A DNA stretch of 35,833 nt from Proteus sp. FME41. Its GTDB lineage: Bacteria; Pseudomonadota; Gammaproteobacteria; Enterobacterales; Enterobacteriaceae. Shown here piece by piece: positions 9,545 through 17,947 of this stretch. Made by a program: the position numbers and the translations under genes. Each line of letters opens with the position of its first letter. The first letter of the stretch is position 1. The stretch lies in contig NZ_JABUYL010000028.1 of NCBI RefSeq assembly GCF_014897315.1, forward strand, positions 1 to 35,833. Direction: 5' to 3'. The notes below the pieces were generated by a model, which saw only the letters and a list, made by a program, of their open reading frames with translations, had not been told where the DNA came from and made no database searches.

Positions 9545-10552
9545 TTAGAAATTAATAACGAAGCCAACTTTGGCGAAAATATCTTCTTTATCTCCCCAAG
9601 ACCATTCGTTTCCTTTATGTGCTTTTTGATCTTTAAATTGCAAATCAGCTAATAAAGAGAATGTTGGGTTAAATGGAATTTCGGTATACAGTGCATAGTT
9701 ATTATAGTTATAACCACTGCCATCATGAGTACGAATACTGCCAATTTCCCAACGTAATTCAAGATAAGTATTATTAGCAAATCGATATTGTACTAATGGA
9801 CGAACTGCAGATTCACGCCATCTAAAATCATTATCCTCAGCATGATAATAAACTTTAGCTCCCATATTAAAATTATCGGTTAAACGATAAAGATATAAAG
9901 GTTCTGTTTCGATATAAGCACCACGATCTGCTCGATCAATCCAGCCTATTTCTGTATTTAGATGCAAGAAGTTACGACCAAACCCTAAATTAATTTCAGG
10001 GCGGATGTGATACATCTGTTTTTCAGCAGAATCTTTGGCATCACCAATATGTTCATAACCTAGCTCCACACCATAACTGAAATTTTCATTAACCCAATTT
10101 ATATATTTAGGTAAAAGTTGAATTTCGGTAAATGTATCACGACGAATACGATTGCCTCCTGAACCAACATATTTATTATTATCAGCTGTATCATAAATCG
10201 TTGTTTCACGAATAACATAACCCATACTTAATTTATCAGTGATTCGAGTAGAACCATCAGCAATAACAAAAGTACTTAATAATTGTCCGGGATGTTTTGA
10301 GAATTTAATATTTTCATATTCATACCCTGTAAATACACGAGTTCTTTTTGGTGCTGAATTTTGACGTGTTGCATCATCATCGACAAATATAATATCGCCA
10401 AAACTACGAGAAACACCAAATAAGTCTAAGTTTGAATTTCGAATACTCGTTGTATTTTCTTGATTATTGAGGAGCGGTTTTTCTATTTGCTGTTCTGCCA
10501 ATGCTGTATTTGATGCCATCAGCAACGCAACAGGAAGAATGATCTTTTTCAT
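9545..10552 (-). CDS. OmpG-like outer-membrane porin
   Basis: A 335-residue outer-membrane beta-barrel. The signal peptide is MKKIILPVALLMASNTALA, the body shows alternating amphipathic strands rich in Tyr/Trp/Arg, and the protein ends in the terminal Phe signature (VGFVINF). The pattern (TGYEYENIKF, TEIQLLPKYINWV, YLELRWEIGSIR, ALYTEIPF) and gene context resemble OmpG/KdgM-type monomeric oligosaccharide porins. In E. coli, ompG also sits beside an ABC sugar-uptake cluster with a LacI regulator. About 45 polar residues between the signal peptide and the first recognisable strand make it longer than E. coli OmpG (301 residues). The proposed role is passage of beta-glucan or oligosaccharides across the outer membrane. 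It lies 85 bases after the glucanase gene, behind an RNA hairpin. Confidence 0.78.
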   Translation of the reverse strand: MKKIILPVALLMASNTALAEQQIEKPLLNNQENTTSIRNSNLDLFGVSRSFGDIIFVDDDATRQNSAPKRTRVFTGYEYENIKFSKHPGQLLSTFVIADGSTRITDKLSMGYVIRETTIYDTADNNKYVGSGGNRIRRDTFTEIQLLPKYINWVNENFSYGVELGYEHIGDAKDSAEKQMYHIRPEINLGFGRNFLHLNTEIGWIDRADRGAYIETEPLYLYRLTDNFNMGAKVYYHAEDNDFRWRESAVRPLVQYRFANNTYLELRWEIGSIRTHDGSGYNYNNYALYTEIPFNPTFSLLADLQFKDQKAHKGNEWSWGDKEDIFAKVGFVINF

Positions 10553-10580
10553 GCTCTGGTAATCCTTGTCAATTCATAAC

Positions 10581-10628
10581 TAACTCCCCCTAATTATTCT
10601 TATAATAAGACAGAATTAAGGGAAGTTA
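10581..10628 (-). promoter_or_regulatory. Intercistronic RNA hairpin between glucanase and porin genes
   Basis: In the leftward transcript, positions 10628-10614 and 10595-10581 pair over 15 bp with only two G-U wobbles, around an 18-base loop. In DNA the same two pairs are mismatches on the plus-strand reading, so the fold is better in the transcribed RNA. There is no following U run. It probably stabilises or partitions the mRNA between the glucanase and porin genes rather than ending transcription. Confidence 0.5.
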
Positions 10629-10637
10629 TCGCGTGTT

Positions 10638-12017
10638 TTACTGCATGGAAGAACTGTTAATAATATTTATATTTTTATAATTATTTGGTACAAAGCCTTG
10701 ATATAACGTTTCTAAATCTTTGAGATGCCCCTGACTTTCTAAATAAGTCTTAACATCATCATTAATTTCTTTGGACATTATCGCAGCAACAAACATACCA
10801 ACATCCAGTGATAAGATGTTTTGAGTCATATTGCCTTTATTATCAACAGCGTCATACCATCCGTATGGAGATTGAATATTAGGATAAACTTGTTTAAGTT
10901 TTTTCAGTGCGCTAATTGCACCTTCAGGATCGACAATATAAGACAGCGCAATAGCATGAGGTGTACCAGTATTACCATCCTCAATGACATTATTAAAACG
11001 AACTTTACTTTCTGAAAGTGCTGGAACACCAAAAGAGTGGTAACCATTATCAATTCGGGCTGATGAGGAAACCATTGGAATACCGTGTTTAGCCGCATAG
11101 ATCTTTTGGATTAATGTATGATCTTCAACAATCTTATAATCTGGCATAAGTTCTTTTTCATTTAGCCAAATTTGGGGCATCATCATTTGGAAATAGGCGC
11201 CATCCCACGTTAATAATGGATTATATATTTTATCGTTAATTTTATAATGCTGAGTATAGAGTTCCATTTTATGGAATGCACTTTCAGGGATAGCATTAGC
11301 GCCTAAATCTTTGGTGTCTAAAATAGCCCAAATAACAGCTGCACGACTTTCATTTCCTTTTCTGTCAAGATAATAACCTAGAAATGCATTATTCTTTGTT
11401 GACCATCCCGACGACATTAATCCTTTATTTTCATCATATAACGCAACCCAACCTTCTCTTTGTCCATCAAGAATAGCTTGAATACGTTTTACAATTTCTT
11501 GTTTATCTGGATCTGGCGAGTTCATAAAAGCCCCAGCCACTGCCATCAATGCAAAAGAAAAGTTACCATTATCTACTGCAGGCACAATTTCATCTGGATT
11601 TTTAACTAATTTATTATCACGAATATCATAAGGCCAATAAAACAAACCTTTCCATTTAGGTGCTTGTTCCATGGTGGTCAATGTCTCTTTGATTCGCTCT
11701 ATCGCATCTTTATTCCCAGCTTTAGCTGACTGAGTTAACACATTGAGATATAAGCCAATCTCTGTCGTATTCGTATAATATCCAGGAACGACAGTATTAC
11801 CTTCAATTCTTATGGTGTCATAAGGGACTTTGACATATTTATCAACACCGACCCCATCGCGAAAAAAATTAAGATTATTTTGAAATTCTTCTTCAAAACC
11901 CGCTGGGTATAAATGTTCAGCAACTTTGATTTCATTAATAACAACATTATTGGCTAAAGATTGCGTGCTAAAAGCCAGCAATAGGGAAGCGAGAAGCATC
12001 GAACCATTCTTAGTCAT
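10638..12017 (-). CDS. Periplasmic glucoamylase-like glucanase (candidate endo-beta-1,2-glucanase)
   Basis: A 459-residue protein with a Sec signal (cleavage near LA-NN at 22/23). It carries the landmarks of the glucoamylase-like (alpha/alpha)6 domain found in GH144 beta-1,2-glucanases and in the cyclic-glucan synthase NdvB. These are TTEIGLYL (84-91, compare SPTNIGLYL), GLFYWPYD (124-131), VDNGNFSFAL (148-157, compare VDSGNLAGAL), WDGAYFQMMMP (271-281, compare W.GTMFEYLMP), SFGVPAL (328-334), TPHAIALSYIVDPE (352-365) and PYGWYDAVD (384-392, compare YGFYEAID). These comparisons are from memory. The likely reaction is endo-hydrolysis of beta-1,2-glucan in the periplasm, supported by the divergent beta-glucan phosphorylase and GH3 genes. 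It could instead belong to another family of the same clan or to a DUF3131-type protein. The start has an AAGG ribosome site. It is the first gene of the leftward operon, and an operator lies 39 bases upstream of its start. Confidence 0.72.
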   Translation of the reverse strand: MTKNGSMLLASLLLAFSTQSLANNVVINEIKVAEHLYPAGFEEEFQNNLNFFRDGVGVDKYVKVPYDTIRIEGNTVVPGYYTNTTEIGLYLNVLTQSAKAGNKDAIERIKETLTTMEQAPKWKGLFYWPYDIRDNKLVKNPDEIVPAVDNGNFSFALMAVAGAFMNSPDPDKQEIVKRIQAILDGQREGWVALYDENKGLMSSGWSTKNNAFLGYYLDRKGNESRAAVIWAILDTKDLGANAIPESAFHKMELYTQHYKINDKIYNPLLTWDGAYFQMMMPQIWLNEKELMPDYKIVEDHTLIQKIYAAKHGIPMVSSSARIDNGYHSFGVPALSESKVRFNNVIEDGNTGTPHAIALSYIVDPEGAISALKKLKQVYPNIQSPYGWYDAVDNKGNMTQNILSLDVGMFVAAIMSKEINDDVKTYLESQGHLKDLETLYQGFVPNNYKNINIINSSSMQ

Positions 12018-12055
12018 ATCATTTTGCCTTCTAAGCGAAACTTATTATCAAATCG

Positions 12056-12069
12056 TAGAAACGTTTCTA
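12056..12069. promoter_or_regulatory. LacI-family operator, leftward arm
   Basis: A perfect 14-bp palindrome TAGAAACGTTTCTA with the central CG typical of LacI/GalR operators. It lies just downstream of the inferred leftward -10 and 39 bases before the glucanase start, where a bound repressor would block initiation. A near copy lies at 12300-12313. Confidence 0.75.
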
Positions 12070-12098
12070 TAATCATCTCACTAATGACGCTTGGTCAA
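12069..12098 (-). promoter_or_regulatory. Leftward promoter for glucanase-porin-autotransporter operon
   Basis: On the minus strand TTGACC (12098-12093) and GATTAT (12074-12069) are separated by 18 bases. The -35 matches consensus at 5 of 6 positions and the -10 at 4 of 6. The operator at 12056-12069 abuts the -10 and would cover the start point. Confidence 0.5.
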
Positions 12099-12226
12099 GT
12101 CAATTTATCATCATTTATTTAAAATGTGACGAGTAGTGTATTTTTATATACATTTCAGATATCAAAAATAATAAATAAAAAATAATTCATTATATTCAAT
12201 GAATTACATTAATTTACCATTCTTAA

Positions 12227-12242
12227 TGTGATGAAGATCTCG
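12227..12242. promoter_or_regulatory. Candidate CRP-cAMP site
   Basis: TGTGA, six bases, then TCTCG, with an AA-rich left flank and AGATC in the middle, resembles a CRP site with a good left and a degraded right half. The centre lies about 69 bases upstream of the inferred rightward start point, a spacing compatible with class I activation. Catabolite control of a sugar locus is plausible. Confidence 0.35.
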
Positions 12243-12268
12243 AATTAAATCGATCAAATAAATTACAG

Positions 12269-12296
12269 TTGACAGGATTTATTAAGCATTCATAAT
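12269..12296 (+). promoter_or_regulatory. Rightward promoter for uptake and phosphorolysis operon
   Basis: A perfect -35 TTGACA (12269-12274), a 16-base spacer and -10 CATAAT (12291-12296, five of six matches) end a few bases before the operator at 12300. The repressor site would therefore overlap the transcription start. Confidence 0.7.
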
Positions 12297-12299
12297 CTA

Positions 12300-12313
12300 T
12301 AGAAACGTTTCAA
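12300..12313. promoter_or_regulatory. LacI-family operator, rightward arm
   Basis: TAGAAACGTTTCAA contains the 10-bp perfect palindrome GAAACGTTTC and shares 12 contiguous bases with the operator at 12056-12069. It sits immediately after the -10 of the rightward promoter. The two operator centres are 244 bases apart, suitable for repression by looping. Confidence 0.75.
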
Positions 12314-12332
12314 TGAAATGCGGAGTGTAGTG

Positions 12333-13448
12333 ATGGCAGGCGTCACATTAACCAACGTCAATAAAATCTATCCAAATGGTACGCATGTACTTCATGATAT
12401 TAACTTGGATATCAAAGACGGTGAATTTATGGTCATCGTTGGCCCATCTGGTTGTGCAAAATCCACCATGCTAAGAATGATCGCAGGGCTTGAAGCAATA
12501 TCATCCGGTGAGCTGCGTATTGCTGATAATATCTGTAATGATATGCCTCCTAAAGATCGGGGGATTGCAATGGTTTTTCAAAACTACGCACTTTACCCGC
12601 ACATGACGGCTTATGAAAATATGTCTTTTGGTCTACGTGTTTCTAAAAAATCAAAAGAAGAAATTACCAAACGTGTTTCTGAAGCAGCAGAACTACTTGA
12701 AATAACAGAACTTTTAAAACGAAAACCTAAAGAAATGTCTGGCGGTCAGTGTCAACGAGTCGCATTAGACCGAGCCATGGTGAGAAAACCTGCGGTATTT
12801 CTTTTTGACGAACCGCTCTCAAACCTTGATGCTAAGCTCAGAGTATCTATGCGATTACGAATAAGTAAATTGCATCAACAACTCCGTGAAGCCGGCAAGC
12901 CGGCAACAATGATTTATGTTACTCATGATCAAATAGAAGCCATGACAATGGGTGAACGTGTTTGCATTTTACGTAAAGGACGTATTATGCAAGTTGATCA
13001 TCCTTTAAACGTTTATCACCATCCCAAAAATAAATTTGTTGCTGAATTTATTGGTTCTCCACCAATGAATATTATATCAGGACAGGTTATTCAACATCGT
13101 AATCAACTCGCCATTCAATGTGATGGAAATATATTCGTTTTACCTACAGAGAAACAAGAAAAAGCAAAAGCCTATCTCAATAAAGAGATCTATTTAGGAA
13201 TTAGGCCTGAAGATATTAAAGTCATTGAGAAAATTGAAAATAATTGTTTATCAACTTCAATTCTTCGTGTTGATGCTATGGGGTCAGATGAATTTATTTA
13301 TTTTCACCTAGCAGATAATGAAGTGATTTGTAAACGTCCTAATCCAGAAATAGAAATAGATAAATCAAAAAACTGTAGCTTCCATTTTAATATGGATAAA
13401 TGCCATCTCTTCGATAAAGAGAACGAACAAAATATTTTTTACACTTAG
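12333..13448 (+). CDS. ABC importer ATPase, MalK/UgpC/MsmK type
   Basis: The 371-residue nucleotide-binding subunit of a carbohydrate uptake transporter. Walker A is GPSGCAKST (37-45), the Q-loop glutamine is near 83, the signature MSGGQ lies at 135-139, Walker B VFLFDE at 155-160, and the H-loop VTHDQ has His near 198. A MalK-type regulatory OB-fold tail with GIRPEDI follows. The third Walker A glycine is alanine (GCA codon), and the usual G after the signature motif (ALGRA) is D (ALDRA); both are unusual for this family. An in-frame ATG exists at 12318, but GGAG at 12322-12325 is correctly placed for ATG 12333, and the protein then starts MAGVTL as its homologues do. It is the first gene of the operon, ten bases before the phosphorylase, and presumably energises the two permeases encoded at 19286-20985. 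Confidence 0.9.
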   Translation: MAGVTLTNVNKIYPNGTHVLHDINLDIKDGEFMVIVGPSGCAKSTMLRMIAGLEAISSGELRIADNICNDMPPKDRGIAMVFQNYALYPHMTAYENMSFGLRVSKKSKEEITKRVSEAAELLEITELLKRKPKEMSGGQCQRVALDRAMVRKPAVFLFDEPLSNLDAKLRVSMRLRISKLHQQLREAGKPATMIYVTHDQIEAMTMGERVCILRKGRIMQVDHPLNVYHHPKNKFVAEFIGSPPMNIISGQVIQHRNQLAIQCDGNIFVLPTEKQEKAKAYLNKEIYLGIRPEDIKVIEKIENNCLSTSILRVDAMGSDEFIYFHLADNEVICKRPNPEIEIDKSKNCSFHFNMDKCHLFDKENEQNIFYT

Positions 13449-13458
13449 TATTATCAGG

Positions 13459-16400
13459 ATGAGTAACATGACAATTAAGCCAGTTAATAATGTGGTCTAT
13501 AGTAAAAAAAACGCACTGCTCACATTTAATTTTATGCCAGGCCAAATGCTTAAAAATATTATGGCGGGTAATATTATGCTCAACCTCTTTGAGACACCCA
13601 GATTAGATACCGCAATTAGCAATATCTATCTTCGTGAGTTGAGCGATAATCATATTATTTCTACTACGCCACTTTTAACGAGTCATGCTAAAACTCAATT
13701 AAGTAAAGATACACAAGGTAATATAACTTGGCATATTGAAACTGAGAAATTTATTGCCTCGGTTACACTCTCTTTATCCGAAGATCCCGAAAATATTTAT
13801 TATTACTCTGTTAATGTAAAAAATATCAGTAATAGCGCCCTTACTTTCGATCTAATTTATGGGCAAGACCTTTCTTTATCCGATAGTGGTGCAACAAAAA
13901 CAAATGAGTCATATTGCAGCCAATATCTTGATCATAAAATATTTAATGTAGAACATTATGGATATATTACGTCTTCACGCCAAAACTTGCCTCAAAGTAG
14001 TGGTAATCCGTTACTACAATTAGGGAGTTTTTCTCCCGTTGTTGCTTATTCAACTGATGGCTATCAGTTTTTTGGTAAGCAATCTAAATTTACACATCAG
14101 TCAATCATAACAAAAGAGCTTACATTAGCGAATGAGAACTATCAGTATGAAATGGCCTTTATTGCCTTACAATTAAAACCCCTAGAGCTAGCCCCTCAAG
14201 AAGGATCTGACCAAGTATTCTATGGCTATTATGTTGCCAATCAGCCTGAAGCGAATATTGAACAACCTATTAGCATAAAGAAAATTACAGACAGCTATTA
14301 CAAACCAGAAATTGATAATTCGACAAAATTTAGCGAAAAAACAGACGTTATATTTAATGTTCACCCATTATCAGGCGATAAACTTACCTCTCAAGAACTT
14401 GATATTTTATTTCCTGGAGAAAAAAGTTTTGAGGAAAATGAACAGGGTGAATTACTCTCTTTCTTCCAAAAAGAAGGACGTCATTACATTACGCTCGCTG
14501 ATAAAGAACATTATCAAGAGCGAGCAACAGGACATATAATTTCATCAGGCAATAATCTTAATTTTAAAAATTCAATTATGAATTCAACTCACTATATTTA
14601 TGGTGTTTTTAATTCACATCTGACACTAGGGAACACTTCATTTAATAAATTGCTTGGCACTAATCGCAATTTTTTAAATTTCTTTAAAAGTAGTGGTCAA
14701 CGAATTCAAGTTAAATTGAATAATCAGTACCATTTACTTGCTATGCCTTCTGCCTATGAGGTTGGGTTTAACTTTTCTCGTTGGGTTTATAAATTATCAG
14801 AAGGGATGATTGAGATCCTCGCTTTCGCTAGCCATGATGAACCTATTATCCAACTTGATATTAAACTTCACAATTTTGCTCAAGCCGTAGATGTTATTGT
14901 GAGTCACCCGCTTATTATGGGAAATCAAGAAGAAGAATCTATTATTCAGGTTTCCGCACCAAGTGAAGACAATAATATACTCATTACAAGTGCAAATAAT
15001 CCTAATGCTCCCCTCTTTAGCTTGAGTTATAGCCCAGAGTTTACGGATATTGAACACTATATTGATGTTGAAACAAATTCTGTTCAATACCTTATGCTTA
15101 AAGGTCAAATTCGCCACCAAGCAAGCCTTGTCTTTGGCGGTAAAAATAATCAAGTTGACACATTAGGTAAGTGGTTATCGTTTGCGAAAGAAGTCGTCAA
15201 TTACGAAAGCCGCCAAGATGAGTTATTAAACCATTTCTCTATTGAATTCTCGCAAAAACCAAGAGATGCACAGAAACTAAATCACACACTACATTGGTTT
15301 ACACATAATGCATTGGTCCACTACAGTTCACCACATGGGCTTGAACAACCATCAGGTGCAGCTTGGGGAACTCGTGATGTATCACAAGGCCCTATTGAAT
15401 TCTTTATGTCATTAGGCCGCTATCAACATGTTGAGCATATTTTATGTGAGATGTATAGCCACCAATATTTAGAAACAGGTAATTGGCCACAATGGTTTAT
15501 GTTTGATAATTATGCACATATTCAACAACAAGAATCTCATGGCGACGTCGTTATTTGGCCATTAAAAGCATTAGCTGATTACCTATTAGCCACAAATAAT
15601 ACCGATATCCTGAATACAGAATTACCTTATACCAGCATCAACAATAAATTTACGTTTACAACTCAAAAAGAGACGTTACTACAGCATATTTACCGTCAAC
15701 TTGAACATGTTATTGAGCATTTAGTACCAGGAACTCACCTGTCTAGTTATGGTGATGGTGATTGGGATGATACCCTTCAACCAGCAAATAACTCATTGCG
15801 TAAAAACATGGTGAGTGGTTGGACTATTCCGCTGACATTACAAACATTTAAATTAATAATGAAAGCACTTGCTAATCACCCTTCATTTGCAGATTTACTC
15901 AAAAAAATTAATGACCTCTTTATTAAGATGGAAGCGGATTATCATAAATACCTAATTAAAGATGGTGTTATTAGTGGTTTTATTCATTTTAATAAAAATG
16001 ATGTGGAATATTTATTACATCCTTCTGATGTTAAAACAAATATTAAATACCGCTTATTACCAGCTAATCGTTCCATTATTTCTGAATCATTTGATAAAGA
16101 AATGGCACAGAAACATATAAAAATTATCCTTGATAATTTACTTTATCCTGATGGTGTTCGCCTTATGGATAAAACTGCGCAATATAAAGCAGGCCGCCAA
16201 AGTTATTTTAAACGTGCGGAACTGGCTGCAAATCTAGGCCGCGAAGTTGGATTACAATATTGCCATGCTCATATCCGTTTTATCGAAGCACTTTGTAAAA
16301 TGGGAATGGCAAAAGAGCTATTTGAGAATCTCTTTAAAATTTCACCTATTGGTATCAAAGAAAGCGTACCGAATGCTGAACTACGACAAGCAAATAGCTA

Positions 16401-16830
16401 TTTCTCTAGTTCTGATGCAAAATTTAACGACCGTTACCAAGCCTATGATAATTTTGAGCAATTAAAAACAGGAAAAGTTGCCGCAAAAGGCGGTTGGCGC
16501 ATCTATTCCAGTGGCCCTGGGATTTATATTAACCAAATTATCTCTAATGTTTTAGGTCTTCGTTATGAATTTGGTGATTTACTGTTAGATCCTGTTATTA
16601 GTAAAGAATTTGGTGATACTAGCCTTAATTTCCAACTTTATGGAAAACCCGTTGTGATTAATATTTATCCTAACGAGGGTGAATACACACCTAAACGCGT
16701 CATGCTTAATCAACAAATAGTAGACTTTACATTACAAAATAACCCTTATCGCACAGGTGGCGTTTTAATCAAGAATTCAGATGTTATGGCTTATTTATTG
16801 GATAACAACACACTTGATATTTATCTATAA
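13459..16830 (+). CDS. GH94 1,2-beta-oligoglucan phosphorylase-like enzyme
   Basis: A 1123-residue cytoplasmic protein without a signal peptide. The GH94 landmarks are GAAWGTRD (633-640) followed by SQGP, and DGDWDD (766-771), the position of the DWND motif that carries the general acid. The C terminus has YINQIISNVLGLRYEFGDLLLDPV. The size and the extra beta-sandwich N-terminal half fit 1,2-beta-oligoglucan phosphorylase (Listeria innocua Lin1839 type) better than cellobiose phosphorylase of about 810 residues. The expected reaction is reversible phosphorolysis of sophoro-oligosaccharides to alpha-glucose 1-phosphate. The Listeria locus also pairs this enzyme with a GH3 beta-glucosidase and an ABC importer, as seen here. 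ATG 13459 is used, but ATG 13468 sits better after the AGGA at 13456-13459. Specificity within GH94 is inferred. Confidence 0.8.
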   Translation: MSNMTIKPVNNVVYSKKNALLTFNFMPGQMLKNIMAGNIMLNLFETPRLDTAISNIYLRELSDNHIISTTPLLTSHAKTQLSKDTQGNITWHIETEKFIASVTLSLSEDPENIYYYSVNVKNISNSALTFDLIYGQDLSLSDSGATKTNESYCSQYLDHKIFNVEHYGYITSSRQNLPQSSGNPLLQLGSFSPVVAYSTDGYQFFGKQSKFTHQSIITKELTLANENYQYEMAFIALQLKPLELAPQEGSDQVFYGYYVANQPEANIEQPISIKKITDSYYKPEIDNSTKFSEKTDVIFNVHPLSGDKLTSQELDILFPGEKSFEENEQGELLSFFQKEGRHYITLADKEHYQERATGHIISSGNNLNFKNSIMNSTHYIYGVFNSHLTLGNTSFNKLLGTNRNFLNFFKSSGQRIQVKLNNQYHLLAMPSAYEVGFNFSRWVYKLSEGMIEILAFASHDEPIIQLDIKLHNFAQAVDVIVSHPLIMGNQEEESIIQVSAPSEDNNILITSANNPNAPLFSLSYSPEFTDIEHYIDVETNSVQYLMLKGQIRHQASLVFGGKNNQVDTLGKWLSFAKEVVNYESRQDELLNHFSIEFSQKPRDAQKLNHTLHWFTHNALVHYSSPHGLEQPSGAAWGTRDVSQGPIEFFMSLGRYQHVEHILCEMYSHQYLETGNWPQWFMFDNYAHIQQQESHGDVVIWPLKALADYLLATNNTDILNTELPYTSINNKFTFTTQKETLLQHIYRQLEHVIEHLVPGTHLSSYGDGDWDDTLQPANNSLRKNMVSGWTIPLTLQTFKLIMKALANHPSFADLLKKINDLFIKMEADYHKYLIKDGVISGFIHFNKNDVEYLLHPSDVKTNIKYRLLPANRSIISESFDKEMAQKHIKIILDNLLYPDGVRLMDKTAQYKAGRQSYFKRAELAANLGREVGLQYCHAHIRFIEALCKMGMAKELFENLFKISPIGIKESVPNAELRQANSYFSSSDAKFNDRYQAYDNFEQLKTGKVAAKGGWRIYSSGPGIYINQIISNVLGLRYEFGDLLLDPVISKEFGDTSLNFQLYGKPVVINIYPNEGEYTPKRVMLNQQIVDFTLQNNPYRTGGVLIKNSDVMAYLLDNNTLDIYL

Positions 16831-16854
16831 ATATCAGAGTAAAGCTTAGAATTT

Positions 16855-16880
16855 GGCTCTTGCTACTCATCGTAAGAGCC
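16855..16880 (+). promoter_or_regulatory. Stem-loop between phosphorylase and lacI-family gene
   Basis: GGCTCTT and AAGAGCC form a 7-bp perfect stem with a 12-base loop in the 100-base gap after the phosphorylase. There is no T run, so it is more likely an mRNA 3'-end stabiliser or partial attenuator than a full terminator. Confidence 0.4.
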
Positions 16881-16887
16881 GACTAAG

Positions 16888-16896
16888 TGGTATATT
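16888..16896 (+). promoter_or_regulatory. Possible extended -10 promoter for repressor gene
   Basis: TGG followed by TATATT forms an extended -10 element 34 bases before the repressor start. No matching -35 was seen, which is acceptable for this promoter class. It would keep some repressor synthesis when the main operon is shut off. Confidence 0.35.
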
Positions 16897-16930
16897 CACG
16901 TATTGTGTGTTTATTTTTTGAGGGATGAAG

Positions 16931-17917
16931 ATGAGTGTTACCATAAAAGATGTCGCTAAAAAAGCAAATGTTTCAATCTCTACAGTATCTTACGCTATAA
17001 ATGGCAGCCCGAAAATTACTGAAAAAACACGCCAATATGTACTGAAAATAGCAAAAGAGATGAATTACATTGCCAATAGCAATGCCAAAATGCTTAAAAC
17101 TAAACGCAGTGGTGCTATAGGCCTCTTTTTTAACTCTTGGTTTGGGCCTATCTACAGTGAATTAGTCCGTGGTATTCAAGAGCAAACACACAGTGAACAA
17201 TATGATTTAGTTGCCTGTAGTCTTTATGGTGGTGAGCAATCAACCGCTCATAAATATTTACGTGAACGCATCGTTGATGGTGCCATTATTTTATCTAGCT
17301 CATTTGATAATGAATTTATCAAATCTATCGCATCTGAAAATTTGCCTGTAGTTGTATTAGATAGAGAATTAAAAAGCCCCCATATTTATAGTGTATTGAT
17401 TGATAATTTTGGTGGCGCTTTCAAGGCTGTTAACGCATTAGTAAATGCGGGGGCAACCGAGATTACCTTTTTTAGTGGCCCTGAAGGTTCTTATGATAAT
17501 CAAAAACGTTTAGACGGTTTTATTGCCGCACTAGGTTATAACCGTATACCTTTAAATCCAGGCCTTATTATTCATTCAAATTTTACCGAAGCAGATGCTT
17601 ATCAAAAAATGAATGCATTAATTGAGACAGGTAAAATGCCTTCTGCCATATTTTCTGCTAATGATGAAATGGCAATCGGTATTTTAAGAGCGGCCAAAGA
17701 ACATAACATTCAAATTCCTGATCAATTAAAAATTGTAGGTTTTGATAATATTTATGCATCAAATATTTTAACGCCTGCACTAACAACAATAGATCATCAT
17801 AAATATGAAATGGGTGTTCTCTCAGCAAAGATTTTATTAAAAGCGATTAGAGAAGAAAGTAATATTGATGAAGTCACTTTTCTTCCTACAGAATTAATAG
17901 AACGTGAAACACTTTAA
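16931..17917 (+). CDS. LacI-family transcriptional repressor of the glucan locus
   Basis: A 328-residue regulator. The N-terminal helix-turn-helix reads TIKDVAKKANVSISTVSYAI, the standard LacI/GalR reading head with hinge region LKTKRSG. It is followed by a periplasmic-binding-protein-like sensor domain (GLFFNSWFGPIYSELVRGIQ, then SANDEMAIG and KIVGFDNI). GAGGG at 16920-16924 has correct spacing to ATG 16931, so the in-frame ATG at 16925 is less likely. The gene is third in the rightward operon, so it should repress its own synthesis together with the transporter and enzymes. The palindromes with central CG at 12056-12069 and 12300-12313 are the obvious targets. The inducer is probably a sophoro-oligosaccharide or its breakdown product, which is inferred from the neighbours only. 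Confidence 0.9.
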   Translation: MSVTIKDVAKKANVSISTVSYAINGSPKITEKTRQYVLKIAKEMNYIANSNAKMLKTKRSGAIGLFFNSWFGPIYSELVRGIQEQTHSEQYDLVACSLYGGEQSTAHKYLRERIVDGAIILSSSFDNEFIKSIASENLPVVVLDRELKSPHIYSVLIDNFGGAFKAVNALVNAGATEITFFSGPEGSYDNQKRLDGFIAALGYNRIPLNPGLIIHSNFTEADAYQKMNALIETGKMPSAIFSANDEMAIGILRAAKEHNIQIPDQLKIVGFDNIYASNILTPALTTIDHHKYEMGVLSAKILLKAIREESNIDEVTFLPTELIERETL

Positions 17918-17947
17918 TTTATTTTAATCTCATCAGGATCACAGTTT

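Noticed and set aside
13006-13015. TAAACGTTTA palindrome inside the ATPase gene as a third operator
   Set aside because: It keeps only the AAACGTTT core. Similar cores occur by chance elsewhere in this AT-rich window (for example near 17511 and 5785), so an auxiliary operator cannot be claimed.
14797-15153. 118-residue minus-strand frame in the phosphorylase gene
   Set aside because: It is fully contained in the GH94 coding sequence, with no start signal and no family resemblance.
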